From a virus: DNA of 28,686 nt. Shown piece after piece: positions 14,609 through 22,147 of this stretch. Below the pieces are notes generated by a model that worked only from the letters and a program-made list of their open reading frames with translations, did no database searches and was not told the origin of the DNA. The stretch spans positions 1 through 28,686 of IMG/VR virus record IMGVR_UViG_3300032334_000372; one strand, written 5' to 3'. The position numbers were made by a program, and so were the translations under genes. The number at the start of each line of letters is the position of its first letter. Position 1 is the stretch's first letter.

Positions 14609-14979
14609 GCCACATGAGTGATCTGGACATCGACCTCAAGAACGCACGCAGCCGCCGTGGGCGAACTGCTCGACAACGCGGAAACGCGTTTGAGCGAGAG
14701 GTTGCCAAGCGGTTGAACGGTCAGCGCGTCGGTCAGTTCGGCGGGAAAACTGACGTGGCTGCAGACTGGATCGCGATCCAATGCAAGGTTGGCGGTGCCT
14801 ATTCCGAGCGATACGATGGCTGGCTCCGCAGCATCCAGACCAAGGGCGACCAGATTGCGGCGCTCGTGGTCGGCGACGCTCCGGGGGCTGGAACGAAGCG
14901 CCGCACGATGATCGTGCTTGACCTTGAGGATTTCATCGGTTGGTTCGGCAAGCAGTCGCAGGAGACGAATGAGGAATAG
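14605..14979 (+). CDS. Holliday-junction-resolvase-like nuclease
   Basis: 124 aa, ATGA overlap. The order RGNAFEREVAKRL (Glu30/Glu32), GGKTDVAAD (Asp50/Asp54) and IQCKVGG (Gln59-x-Lys61) is that of archaeal-type or phage Hjc-like resolvases in the PD-(D/E)XK superfamily, where Gln can stand for the second acidic residue. The N-terminus is very basic (NARSRRGRTARQRG). Such enzymes resolve branched DNA before packaging, which fits a phage with an active recombination set. VRR-NUC-type nuclease is the main alternative. Confidence 0.75.
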   Translation: MSHMSDLDIDLKNARSRRGRTARQRGNAFEREVAKRLNGQRVGQFGGKTDVAADWIAIQCKVGGAYSERYDGWLRSIQTKGDQIAALVVGDAPGAGTKRRTMIVLDLEDFIGWFGKQSQETNEE

Positions 14980-15442
14980 ACTGCGAATCGCAGTCGTCTC
15001 GATGATCGTTCTCGTCGCGTGGTCTCAACCAGTAGCTCTTGGGGCACCAGCCACGCCGTATATCCCTCAGGCTGCTACGGAGCCACACACCCCACTGCTG
15101 CACGAGATGCAGTTCCACGGCACAGCGACGTGGTTCGATGCCGAGCGTGGCAATCAATCAACGTGGTACACCCGTTCCGGAATCAAATACTACGGCGCTA
15201 TCGGTGCGCTGATTCGCAGCCTGAAACAGCACTACTGGCGCACCTCTTGGGACGTGAGGATCACAAGCAGGATAACGGGCAAGAGCGTCATCGTGCACGT
15301 GGTCGATGAGTGCACCTGCTGGGGCGTTCGATCAGACCCCGCGGACGATCGGCTGATTGACTTATCCCCAGCCGTCTGGGATGCTCTCGGCGTTCCACTA
15401 TCTCGTGGAGTAATGCCGATTACGTTGGAGGTGATGCCGTGA
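14969..15442 (+). CDS. Secreted RlpA-like double-psi beta-barrel protein
   Basis: 157 aa from ATG 14969 (11-base overlap). Residues 1-26 form a Sec-type signal peptide (basic start, hydrophobic core, cleavage near ALGA/PATP). The mature part resembles RlpA/expansin double-psi barrels: FHGTATWFD (49-57), WYTRSGIKYYGAIG, VIVHVVDECTCWG, RLIDLSPAVWDALG and a final strand PITLEV. Relatives bind or cleave denuded peptidoglycan. The Asp of VVDECTC may be the conserved active-site acid. It lies among DNA-processing genes, far from the lysis genes at 4522-5831. It could aid lysis, block superinfection, or alter the host wall early. Confidence 0.7.
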   Translation: MRNRLRIAVVSMIVLVAWSQPVALGAPATPYIPQAATEPHTPLLHEMQFHGTATWFDAERGNQSTWYTRSGIKYYGAIGALIRSLKQHYWRTSWDVRITSRITGKSVIVHVVDECTCWGVRSDPADDRLIDLSPAVWDALGVPLSRGVMPITLEVMP

Positions 15443-15915
15443 GGGTGCTGCGAGCTACTGCGATCCACAAGAGGATGCTGGAAGCGTTTCCGGACAGCAC
15501 GGTGGTAATCGCCAGCGAGAAGGTCGCACAGCGGTTGATCGCTGAGGGGATCACCGTCACGGGCAGGACAATCAGAAGTTATACCCAGCAGGAGCGTCGA
15601 CCAACCGAAGCGTTCTGTTTGGCATTCGCTGCAGCATTCGGTCCATTTGAGAACGACGAATGGATTGACCGCAGGGATCTCCCGCGAGCTCGCCAGCCAG
15701 AGCGAACATTGACCATCTCGCCGACCGAGATGGAATCAAGAAGGCTCCAGTTGCTGATAAACCGATTCTGTGGGTGGTGCGCTGGCGGTGATGATGCGGA
15801 TGGGAAACAAGGGCGCTGTCGAGACGCGACCTGTGTGCTGCGACCAGCGTCACCACTCGCGCTGGCAACGAATGCCTTTGAGAATCCTGTGGCAGCGGGT
15901 GAACAATGGGACTAA
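15439..15915 (+). CDS. HTH and zinc-cluster regulator
   Basis: 158 aa from GTG 15439 (GTGA overlap). Residues about 24-70 (IASEKVAQRLIAEGITVTGRTIRSYTQQERRP, then EAFCLAFAAAFG) read as a helix-turn-helix of the Cro/CI style. The C-terminal region holds CGWCAGG, GRCRDATCVLRP, a four-cysteine cluster typical of small phage and plasmid regulators. The two parts suggest a DNA-binding regulator stabilised by zinc. It precedes a gap with a strong hairpin, so it may control the genes that follow. Not a canonical lysogeny repressor: there is no integrase or divergent promoter. Confidence 0.65.
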   Translation: MRVLRATAIHKRMLEAFPDSTVVIASEKVAQRLIAEGITVTGRTIRSYTQQERRPTEAFCLAFAAAFGPFENDEWIDRRDLPRARQPERTLTISPTEMESRRLQLLINRFCGWCAGGDDADGKQGRCRDATCVLRPASPLALATNAFENPVAAGEQWD

Positions 15916-15956
15916 TGCGCTATCCTGCGGCGATGCTGTGCCTTCGGGTGCAGCAC

Positions 15957-15990
15957 CTCCCCGCTGGTGCATCCTCCCGCCAGCGGGGAG
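15957..15990 (+). promoter_or_regulatory. Leader hairpin that contains the Shine-Dalgarno
   Basis: CTCCCCGCTGG (15957-15967) pairs perfectly with CCAGCGGGGAG (15980-15990) around a 12-base loop. The 3' arm includes GGGGAG, the ribosome binding site for ATG 15998, 7 bases downstream. When folded, the hairpin would hide that site, so translation of the next gene may depend on unfolding by a passing ribosome, a protein or temperature. Confidence 0.5.
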
Positions 15991-15997
15991 ATTAGCC

Positions 15998-16393
15998 ATG
16001 CGGCGAGATGTTGAGAAGTATTGCAACGCTGCGCTCCCGATCCTTCGGCTACCGCAATGGAGCGTCCGGATTTCAGCCGACATCCCTGCGGATGATTCGT
16101 GGGCGGACATTGAGGTCAGCACAAACCTATGGCAAGCAACCATTAGGATCTCGGATGACTTCTTCAGCCAAGAGCCTGAGCTACAGCGCAGGATCATCGC
16201 GCACGAGTTGCTGCACATCCACAACGCCCCGCTGGAACGGATGATCGAATCGCTGGAAGGGGTACTTGGGAGCCAAGCGTACGAGATGCTCGATCACCTC
16301 TGGGATGCTGAGGGTGAGCGAATCGCTGAGGCACTTTCGTTCTTGATCGCTGATCGGCTACCGCTTCCGAGCTTTAGGCGCCGTGCCAAGTAG
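15998..16393 (+). CDS. HExxH putative zinc metallopeptidase
   Basis: 131 aa from ATG 15998, chosen because GGGGAG is at correct spacing and the upstream in-frame sequence overlaps the previous gene. HELLHIH at 69-75 gives the zincin motif with His69, Glu70 and His73. It lies in a helix after a beta-rich N-terminal part (WADIEVSTNLWQATIRISDDFF). A third zinc ligand might be one of the acidic residues downstream (ESLEG or WDAEGERIAEAL). Similar small HExxH proteins are scattered in phages and are of unknown target. Possible roles are cleavage of a host protein or simple zinc-dependent folding. Confidence 0.65.
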   Translation: MRRDVEKYCNAALPILRLPQWSVRISADIPADDSWADIEVSTNLWQATIRISDDFFSQEPELQRRIIAHELLHIHNAPLERMIESLEGVLGSQAYEMLDHLWDAEGERIAEALSFLIADRLPLPSFRRRAK

Positions 16394-16727
16394 GTTCGCT
16401 CGCCCCTGTCTTGGCTGCAATCTCCTGCAGCGCAATGGCAACTATTGCCTTGACTGCGCGCGTAAGGCAGCGGTGGTGAGGCAGCGCAGCCGTGGGGAAT
16501 CGCCCTATGTAAGTCCGGAATGGCGACGCTTGAGCCGTGAGGTACGAGCCGAGCGACCGTGGTGCGAAGGCTGCGGTGGGACGACCGACCTGACGGTTGA
16601 CCACATTACGCCGCTGGTGACGGGTCAGTCCCCAATAGTCCCGAAGGCGGGGCTGAGAGTGCTCTGTCGATCGTGCCACGGGCGTGTGACGCAACACAAG
16701 GGGAGGGTGGGTCAGAATCTGGGCTAG
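16383..16727 (+). CDS. HNH endonuclease
   Basis: 114 aa from GTG 16383 (11-base overlap). A four-cysteine zinc ribbon (Cys9, Cys12, Cys22, Cys25) precedes a classical HNH domain: WCEGC (60-64), VDHITPL with His74, and LCRSCH (94-99). In HK97-like phages a small HNH protein near the terminase genes is needed for genome cutting during packaging. Here about 2.3 kb of modification genes lie between it and the small terminase. It is more likely part of the packaging machinery than a homing endonuclease, because it is not inside another gene. Confidence 0.85.
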   Translation: MPSRFARPCLGCNLLQRNGNYCLDCARKAAVVRQRSRGESPYVSPEWRRLSREVRAERPWCEGCGGTTDLTVDHITPLVTGQSPIVPKAGLRVLCRSCHGRVTQHKGRVGQNLG

Positions 16728-16742
16728 GATACCGCTAGGATA
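16723..16742 (+). repeat. Two direct copies of GCTAGGATA
   Basis: Copies start at 16723 and 16734, 11 bases apart, close to one helical turn. The first overlaps the HNH stop codon. They lie at the left end of the 93-base gap before the ParB-like gene and could be a protein-binding site. Only the repetition is seen. Confidence 0.5.
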
Positions 16743-16775
16743 TCCAGCGACAAGACCCACGCGTGAGCGGTGAGG

Positions 16776-16790
16776 TTTCTGGATTTCTGG
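16776..16790 (+). repeat. Two direct copies of TTTCTGG
   Basis: Copies at 16776-16782 and 16784-16790, 8 bases apart, upstream of the ribosome binding site AGGAGGG (16811-16817) of the ParB-like gene. Possibly part of an operator for the modification genes; function is inferred. Confidence 0.4.
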
Positions 16791-16820
16791 CGGTAACAAA
16801 ACTTGGCAGCAGGAGGGATT

Positions 16821-17459
16821 ATGGACGTTCGATCTCGAATCGTTGGGCACGGTGAGGAATCTCCGGACCAGTTACTTGCGAACCCGCTGAACTGGCGCAT
16901 CCATCCAAAGCACCAGCAGGATGCGATGCAGGGCGTGCTGGAAGAAGTCGGCTGGGTGCAATCTGTGATCGTCAATCGAACGACTGGCAATCTGGTCGAT
17001 GGTCACATGAGGGTGGCGCTCGCGCTGCGTCAGGAGCTCGCGTCAATCCCAGTCGTGTACGTGGATCTCAGTCCTGAGGAGGAGGAGATCGTGCTGGCTA
17101 CGCTTGATCCTCTCGGAGCGGCTGCAGCGACCGACAAGGTCAAGCTCGCGGAACTTCTCGCCGACGTTTCGGTGACCTCTCAGCACCTTGAGCGTTTCCT
17201 CTCCGGACTCGGGGACGATGGCTCAGGAATGACCCACGCAGAGCGGCTAGCTGAATGGACTGGGATGCCTGAATACGAACAGCAGAATCTCACGCCGCAC
17301 AAGACCATTTTCGTTCACTTCAAGAACGATGAGGACGTGGCTGCGTTTGCCAAGTTGATCGGTCAGGTATTCACGCCGCGCACGAAATCAATCTGGTTCC
17401 CTGTTGCAGACGAGCCAGCCGATTTGTCCACAATGCGGTACACCGCTGATGAATCCTAG
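16821..17459 (+). CDS. ParB/sulfiredoxin-like domain protein
   Basis: 212 aa from ATG 16821, four bases after AGGAGGGATT; a TTG at 16803 is unlikely. The N-terminal ~100 residues match the ParB nuclease/CTPase superfamily: PLNWRIHP, GVLEEVGWVQSVIVN, and VDGHMRVALAL (DGHMR at 60-64) where many members have G-H-R. The C-terminal part (HKTIFVHFKNDEDVAAFAKL, TKSIWFP) is a second conserved module found with phage ParB proteins. Such proteins occur beside DNA base-modification genes, where they may mark or position target sites. It overlaps the glycosyltransferase gene by 11 bases, which supports a shared pathway. Its exact action is unknown. Confidence 0.8.
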   Translation: MDVRSRIVGHGEESPDQLLANPLNWRIHPKHQQDAMQGVLEEVGWVQSVIVNRTTGNLVDGHMRVALALRQELASIPVVYVDLSPEEEEIVLATLDPLGAAAATDKVKLAELLADVSVTSQHLERFLSGLGDDGSGMTHAERLAEWTGMPEYEQQNLTPHKTIFVHFKNDEDVAAFAKLIGQVFTPRTKSIWFPVADEPADLSTMRYTADES

Positions 17460-18336
17460 GCATCCGATCTACATCGTCAGCAAAGGGCGCTGGGATTCAC
17501 GGCTGACATCAAAGGCGCTACATCGACTAGGTGTTCCGCATTTCGTGGTGGTTGAGGAACAGGAAGCGGATGCGTATCGAGCGGCGCTCGACAGCAGCGC
17601 CACCGTTCTGATTCTCGACAAGCAGTATCAGCGCGACTACGAAACCTGCGACGATCTCGGAGATACCAAGAGCAAGGGTCCGGGGGCGGCGCGCAACTTC
17701 GCGTGGGAACATTCAATCAAGCAGGGAGCTTCGTGGCATTGGGTGATGGACGACAACATCAAAACGTTCTACCGACTCAACAAGAACCTCAAAACGCACG
17801 TGACGGATGGGGCAATATTCCGAGCGATGGAGGACTTCGTTGAGCGGTACGAGAATGTCGGGATGGCTGGTCCGGACTACTCAATGTTCGTCTACCGCAA
17901 GAAGAAGGAACCGCCATTCATTATGAACACGCGAATCTATTCCTGCAATCTCATCAGGAATGATTTGTCCTACCGCTGGCGTGGTCGATACAATGAGGAC
18001 ACCGATCTATCGCTGCGGATGCTGAAGGACGGCTGGTGCACAATGCAGTTCGTTGCGTTCTTGCAGGAGAAAGTTGCCACGCAGTCAATGGGTGGTGGCA
18101 ACACCGCTGAGTTCTACGCCGCTGAGGGAACACTTCCGAAGTCCAAGATGCAGGTCGCGCTGCATCCGGACGTGTCTAAACTTGTGTGGAAGTTTGGGCG
18201 ATGGCATCATCAGGTGGACTACGGCGTATTCAAACGAAACAAACTGATCCGCAAGGCTGGTGTTGAGGCAAGCGGCGTAAACAACTATGGAATGCGATTC
18301 CAGAAACGGGAGGGCGACAAATGGGTGGACAAATAA
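17449..18336 (+). CDS. TET-associated-type DNA-base glycosyltransferase
   Basis: 295 aa from ATG 17449. GT-A-like fold: IYIVSKGRW (7-15), VVVEEQEADAY, GPGAARNFAW (77-86), HWVMDDNI with the metal/sugar-binding acidic pair Asp101-Asp102, MNTRIYSCNLIRND, RGRYNEDTDLSLRMLKDGW, and QSMGGGNTAEFY. This series matches, from memory, the TAGT family described with phage TET/JBP dioxygenases, which adds sugar to hydroxymethylcytosine in DNA. No TET/JBP gene is visible here. The partner genes are a ParB-like protein before it and a Gp88 protein after it. The acceptor base might be a modified cytosine made from 5-methylcytosine by an unidentified enzyme. Confidence 0.8.
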   Translation: MNPRHPIYIVSKGRWDSRLTSKALHRLGVPHFVVVEEQEADAYRAALDSSATVLILDKQYQRDYETCDDLGDTKSKGPGAARNFAWEHSIKQGASWHWVMDDNIKTFYRLNKNLKTHVTDGAIFRAMEDFVERYENVGMAGPDYSMFVYRKKKEPPFIMNTRIYSCNLIRNDLSYRWRGRYNEDTDLSLRMLKDGWCTMQFVAFLQEKVATQSMGGGNTAEFYAAEGTLPKSKMQVALHPDVSKLVWKFGRWHHQVDYGVFKRNKLIRKAGVEASGVNNYGMRFQKREGDKWVDK

Positions 18337-19019
18337 AGCGCGTGCCGCTGCTGCGTCAGAATCGCGAACTGCGGGAAATCGGTGTCTGGAACTGGACGAT
18401 TCCTGCGCTCGGCGCTCGGCTCGATGACGGGCGAACAATCCTGACCTGCCCACAGGCAGGAGCTTGCGCGTCGCTGTGCTATGCACGCAACGGAACATTC
18501 CTGTTCCGGAATGTCAAGGCTGCACACGCTCGCAATCTCAAGCGCGTGCTGGATGATCTCAACAACTGGAAGGACGAGATGATCGCTGAGGCAACCAAGC
18601 GTGCTCGCGGTGGCTATGTCCGCATCCACGATTCAGGCGACTTCTTCTCGGATGAATACCTACAGACGTGGCTGCACATTGCAGCGGCAGTACCAACCAC
18701 AACCTTCTACGCCTACACGAAGGAAGTCAGCCGATTCAAGAGGATGGTGGAGGGCAAGGCTCCAAGCAACTTCAAATGGCTGTACTCAATGGGCGGCAAG
18801 GAGGACCATCTCATTGATGTTGAGAACGATCGACACGCTGAGGTGTTTCCGTCTGCGGAATCATTAGCAGCAGCGGGATACTTCAATCAAGAGGAGTCCG
18901 ATGTCTTGGCAATCGAAGCGCCAACGAATAGAATCGGGATCGTAGCCAATAACATTTCCCATTTCCGGAAACGTCAGGGGGCAGCAACATTTGGAGGGCT
19001 GCAGAAAGGTAGAGGCTGA
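18321..19019 (+). CDS. Gp88-family cysteine-rich protein
   Basis: 232 aa from ATG 18321, with GGGAGGG (18308-18314) upstream and a 16-base overlap with the glycosyltransferase. The pattern TCPQAGACASLCYARNG (Cys43-x5-Cys49-x3-Cys53), RIHDSGDFFSDEYLQTW, FYAYTKEV, then DRHAEVF and AAGY is that of the phage Gp88 family, first named in mycobacteriophages. Three closely spaced cysteines and an alpha/beta layout suggest an iron-sulfur cluster, perhaps in a radical-SAM-like fold, but the spacing is not the canonical CxxxCxxC. The product is unassigned biochemically. Its position next to a DNA-sugar transferase makes a DNA-modification role plausible. Confidence 0.75.
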   Translation: MGGQIKRVPLLRQNRELREIGVWNWTIPALGARLDDGRTILTCPQAGACASLCYARNGTFLFRNVKAAHARNLKRVLDDLNNWKDEMIAEATKRARGGYVRIHDSGDFFSDEYLQTWLHIAAAVPTTTFYAYTKEVSRFKRMVEGKAPSNFKWLYSMGGKEDHLIDVENDRHAEVFPSAESLAAAGYFNQEESDVLAIEAPTNRIGIVANNISHFRKRQGAATFGGLQKGRG

Positions 19020-19504
19020 TGGGCGTTCGTGGACCAGCGCCGAAACCAACACGCCTGAAGGTGCTGTCAGGGGAAACGCGCCCGAGCGTGATCAACTACG
19101 CCGAGCCGATTCCTGCTGCTGGCAATCTCACCGCCCCTGCGGATATGCGTGACGATGCGCGCGCAGTCTGGAATCGGGTACTAGATGCGCTCGGAGCTAC
19201 TGGCGTGCTCACGTCAGCCGACAAGGATTTACTGCGATTGTATGCAGAGGCGATGGCGCGCTACCTTGAGGCTGAGGCGATGCTCGCCAAGACTGGTCCA
19301 CTGCTCAAGGGTCGAGATGGTACCTTCGTCAAGAATCCGCTACACCAAATCGTTCGCGACAATGCGGAGTCGGTCAAGAAGTACGCACGAGAGTTAGGAC
19401 TCACACCCGCAGCGCGGGTCGGACTGAGGGGGGATATTGATGGACAAGCAAACTCGGCGACGGCGAAGCTCGACGCAATCATCCGAGCAGCGCGACGCGC
19501 CTGA
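19019..19504 (+). CDS. Terminase small subunit (P27 family)
   Basis: 161 aa, TGATG overlap with the Gp88 gene. MGVRGPAPKPTRLKVLSG is the classic opening of P27-type small terminases. Residues about 40-110 (DARAVWNRVLDALGATGVL, DKDLLRLYAEAMARYLEAEAML) and LGLTPAARVGL complete the family pattern. The small subunit recognises phage DNA and starts packaging with the large subunit encoded next. It overlaps the large-subunit gene by 65 bases. Confidence 0.9.
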   Translation: MGVRGPAPKPTRLKVLSGETRPSVINYAEPIPAAGNLTAPADMRDDARAVWNRVLDALGATGVLTSADKDLLRLYAEAMARYLEAEAMLAKTGPLLKGRDGTFVKNPLHQIVRDNAESVKKYARELGLTPAARVGLRGDIDGQANSATAKLDAIIRAARRA

Positions 19505-20945
19505 GGGCGAACTAGTCGCGACGTTCATAGAGTCGTTCTGTCGACTCTCAAAGGGCGATCAGGCTGGGCAGTTGATCAAACTGCGACCGTGGCAGCGCGA
19601 GATCCTCAACGAGTTGTTTCGTCATCGTCCGGACGGCAAGCGCAAGTACCGCCGTGGGCTGCTACTGATGCCACGCAAGAATGGCAAGTCGCTGCTGGCT
19701 GCAGGGATCGCGCTGTATTCGTTGTTTCAGGAGATCGGCGCTGAGGTCGCAATCGTCGCAGGCGACCGCGCTCAGGCACGGATTATATTCCGCGAGTGCT
19801 CGCGAATGGTTGAGCTTGACCCGATCCTGAGCCGCAAGTTGCACGTCCTGCGCGACGTGATCGAATACCCAGAAACAGGCTCCGTGCTGCGTGTGCTGTC
19901 GTCGGATGCGTCGAGAGCTGAAGGGTTCAACTTCTCAACCGTGTTGTTTGACGAGATTCACGTACAGCCGAATGATCGCCTTTGGTCGACCGTGAACTTG
20001 GGTAGCGGTGCTCGCAGGAATCCTCTCGTGCTGGGAATCAGCACGGCTGGAACGAAAACAGATAGCAGCGGTCAGGATTCGCTGTGCTACAAGTTGTGGC
20101 AATACGGACAGCGACTTGAGAGCGGCGAACAGAAGGACGATGCCTTCTATTTCCGATGTTTCAGCGCGCCAGACAATCTCGCGTGGGATTCTCCGGAAGC
20201 AGCACAGGCAGCGAACCCAGCCTATGGGGATTTCCTAGACCCTGAGGATTTCGCCGCCGCAGCGCGTTCGATTCCCCGTCATGAGTACGAAACGAAGCGG
20301 CTCTGTCGCTGGGTCTATAGCGCCGACCCATTCGTGCCAGCAGGGACGTGGGACGCGTGCGCGAATCCTGAGCTCACGCTGTCGCCCGACGACGAGATCG
20401 TGCTCGGATTCGACGGCTCGTTCTCATCCGACTCCACAGCCATCGTGGGTGTCCGGATCAGCGACAAGGCGGTGTTCGTGCTAGGGCACTGGGAGCGCGC
20501 GCTGGATGGGGATCTGTCGTGGCGTGTTCCGATTGAGGAAGTCGAAGCGCGGATGGTCGAACTCTGCAGCACCTACAACGTGCGCGAACTAGTCTGTGAC
20601 CCGTTCCGTTGGCAGCGATCAATGGAAGTGTGGGTACAGCAAGGGCTGCCAGTCGTTGAGTTCCCTCAAACACCGTCGCGAATGGTGCCAGCGACCGCAG
20701 GGGTGTACGATGCGGTCGTCAATGGGAATCTCAGCCATACTGGTGATCCACGGCTGGCGCGACACGTCGCGAACGCTGCGCCATACTATTCGCGAGCGGG
20801 TCTAATGGTTCGCAAGGAAACGAAGAACAGCCTCAAGAGGATTGACTTGCTGGCTGCAACCATTATGGCGCACAGCCGTGCGTGTACACTTGCAACTGCT
20901 CCAGCACCAAAGGCTGCAGCCAAGGTCGAATACATTGAACTATAG
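19440..20945 (+). CDS. Terminase large subunit
   Basis: 501 aa from ATG 19440, chosen because GAGGGGGG lies 7-13 bases upstream; a TTG directly before it is less likely. This is the HK97-type packaging motor and nuclease: Walker A-like MPRKNGKS (77-84), Walker B VLFDEI with Asp171/Glu172, coupling motif GISTAGT, then an RNase-H-like nuclease with GFDGS (Asp325) and CDPFRW (Asp387). A late acidic residue in the C-terminal helix region (RIDLLAATIMAH) completes the site. It drives ATP-powered DNA packaging into the prohead and cuts the concatemer. Length fits the family. Confidence 0.95.
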   Translation: MDKQTRRRRSSTQSSEQRDAPEGELVATFIESFCRLSKGDQAGQLIKLRPWQREILNELFRHRPDGKRKYRRGLLLMPRKNGKSLLAAGIALYSLFQEIGAEVAIVAGDRAQARIIFRECSRMVELDPILSRKLHVLRDVIEYPETGSVLRVLSSDASRAEGFNFSTVLFDEIHVQPNDRLWSTVNLGSGARRNPLVLGISTAGTKTDSSGQDSLCYKLWQYGQRLESGEQKDDAFYFRCFSAPDNLAWDSPEAAQAANPAYGDFLDPEDFAAAARSIPRHEYETKRLCRWVYSADPFVPAGTWDACANPELTLSPDDEIVLGFDGSFSSDSTAIVGVRISDKAVFVLGHWERALDGDLSWRVPIEEVEARMVELCSTYNVRELVCDPFRWQRSMEVWVQQGLPVVEFPQTPSRMVPATAGVYDAVVNGNLSHTGDPRLARHVANAAPYYSRAGLMVRKETKNSLKRIDLLAATIMAHSRACTLATAPAPKAAAKVEYIEL

Positions 20946-20953
20946 GAGATCGA

Positions 20954-22147
20954 ATGGGACTCATTGATCGGATTCTTGGGCGCGAAACCGAACAGCGTGC
21001 CATCGGCGGTGGCTGGGCGAATGACTGGTTCAAGGACGGCGGCAATCGCGTGGCTGGCGTTGCAATCAATCAGGACAATGCAACAGCAATCGGCTCTGTA
21101 TATGCAGCCATCAAGCTCTACGCAGACACCGTAGCGTCGCTCCCGTGGGGAGCCTACATTCGCGATTCCGGAACGCGCCGACCAGTGCAGCGACCGCGCT
21201 GGATGGATCAGCCGATGCCGAACAATCCAAACTTCACTGGATTCGACTTGCGACATCGAATCGTCACAAGTCTGTTGCTGGACGGAAATGCGTTCCTTCT
21301 CACGATCCGCGATAACATCGGGAATGTTCTTGAGATCCGCGTCCTTGATCCACGCAAGGTAGAGGTTACGCAACTGCCAGACGGCTCGCCAATCTACAAG
21401 ATCACAACGCGAGAGGGAACCAGCACACACGGAGCCGACGACATCGTTCACATCACGCTGTTCGCCTATGGCGAATCGCTGCGCGGCTTGTCGCCAGTTG
21501 AGCATCACCGCGTGACGCTCGGTCTAGCATCAGCCACGCAACTCTACGCAGCAAAGTTCTACGAGCAGGGTGCGGCTCCGTCCGGAATCATTCGTGTACC
21601 TGGTGAACTGACGCAGGATCAAGCTCAGTCGCTGCGCGCTTCGTTCGGTCGCAGTCACGAAGGGATTGATCGAATGCACCGCGTTGCGGTTCTCAGTGGT
21701 GGCGCTGATTTTAGTTCGATGAGTGCCAAGATCTCCGACCTCCAGATGATCGAAACAATGGCGTGGGGGACTGAAGCGGTGGCGCGGATCTATGGAGTGC
21801 CGCTGCACCTGTTGCAGTACCCCGGAGGAAACTCGTCGTATGCGTCGCTGGAAGTTGTGTCGGCTGAATGGCTGCGGCTCGGTCTAGGGCCGATGATCTC
21901 ACGCATTGAGGCTGGGCTACAGAGGCTGATCGTAGGCAATACCACGTTCGTGAAGTTCAACGCCGATGCGCTGCTACGCCCAATGACGAAGGAGCGGTAC
22001 GACGCGTATGCTGTCGCCGTAAACAATGGCTGGCTGTCGATCAACGAGATTCGGCAACTAGAGGATCGTGCGCCAATCGGTGATGTTGGCGACATTTACC
22101 GCCAGCCAATGAATATTGGTACAGCGGGAGAGGAGCCTCAGCCTTGA
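20954..22147 (+). CDS. Portal protein (HK97 family)
   Basis: 397 aa, with TAGGAGATCG as ribosome binding site. The N-terminus MGLIDRILGRE and later segments SVYAAIKLYADTVASLPWGAY, LLLDGNAFLL, VLDPRKVEV, YKITT, LRGLSP, YEQGAAPSGII, and VPLHLLQY through LRLGLGPMI are typical of HK97-type portals. Twelve copies form the ring at the packaging vertex through which DNA enters and to which the connector and tail attach. The stop overlaps the TTG start of the protease fusion. Confidence 0.95.
   Translation: MGLIDRILGRETEQRAIGGGWANDWFKDGGNRVAGVAINQDNATAIGSVYAAIKLYADTVASLPWGAYIRDSGTRRPVQRPRWMDQPMPNNPNFTGFDLRHRIVTSLLLDGNAFLLTIRDNIGNVLEIRVLDPRKVEVTQLPDGSPIYKITTREGTSTHGADDIVHITLFAYGESLRGLSPVEHHRVTLGLASATQLYAAKFYEQGAAPSGIIRVPGELTQDQAQSLRASFGRSHEGIDRMHRVAVLSGGADFSSMSAKISDLQMIETMAWGTEAVARIYGVPLHLLQYPGGNSSYASLEVVSAEWLRLGLGPMISRIEAGLQRLIVGNTTFVKFNADALLRPMTKERYDAYAVAVNNGWLSINEIRQLEDRAPIGDVGDIYRQPMNIGTAGEEPQP

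Noticed and set aside
15770-15997. Upstream extension of the HExxH gene to 15770
   Set aside because: It would overlap the HTH/zinc gene by about 146 bases in another frame; the start at 15998 has a proper ribosome binding site.
20786-21508. Long minus-strand open frame (240 codons) opposite the portal gene start
   Set aside because: It lies antisense to two strongly supported genes (terminase and portal), has no recognisable motif or ribosome binding site, and all other genes are on the + strand.
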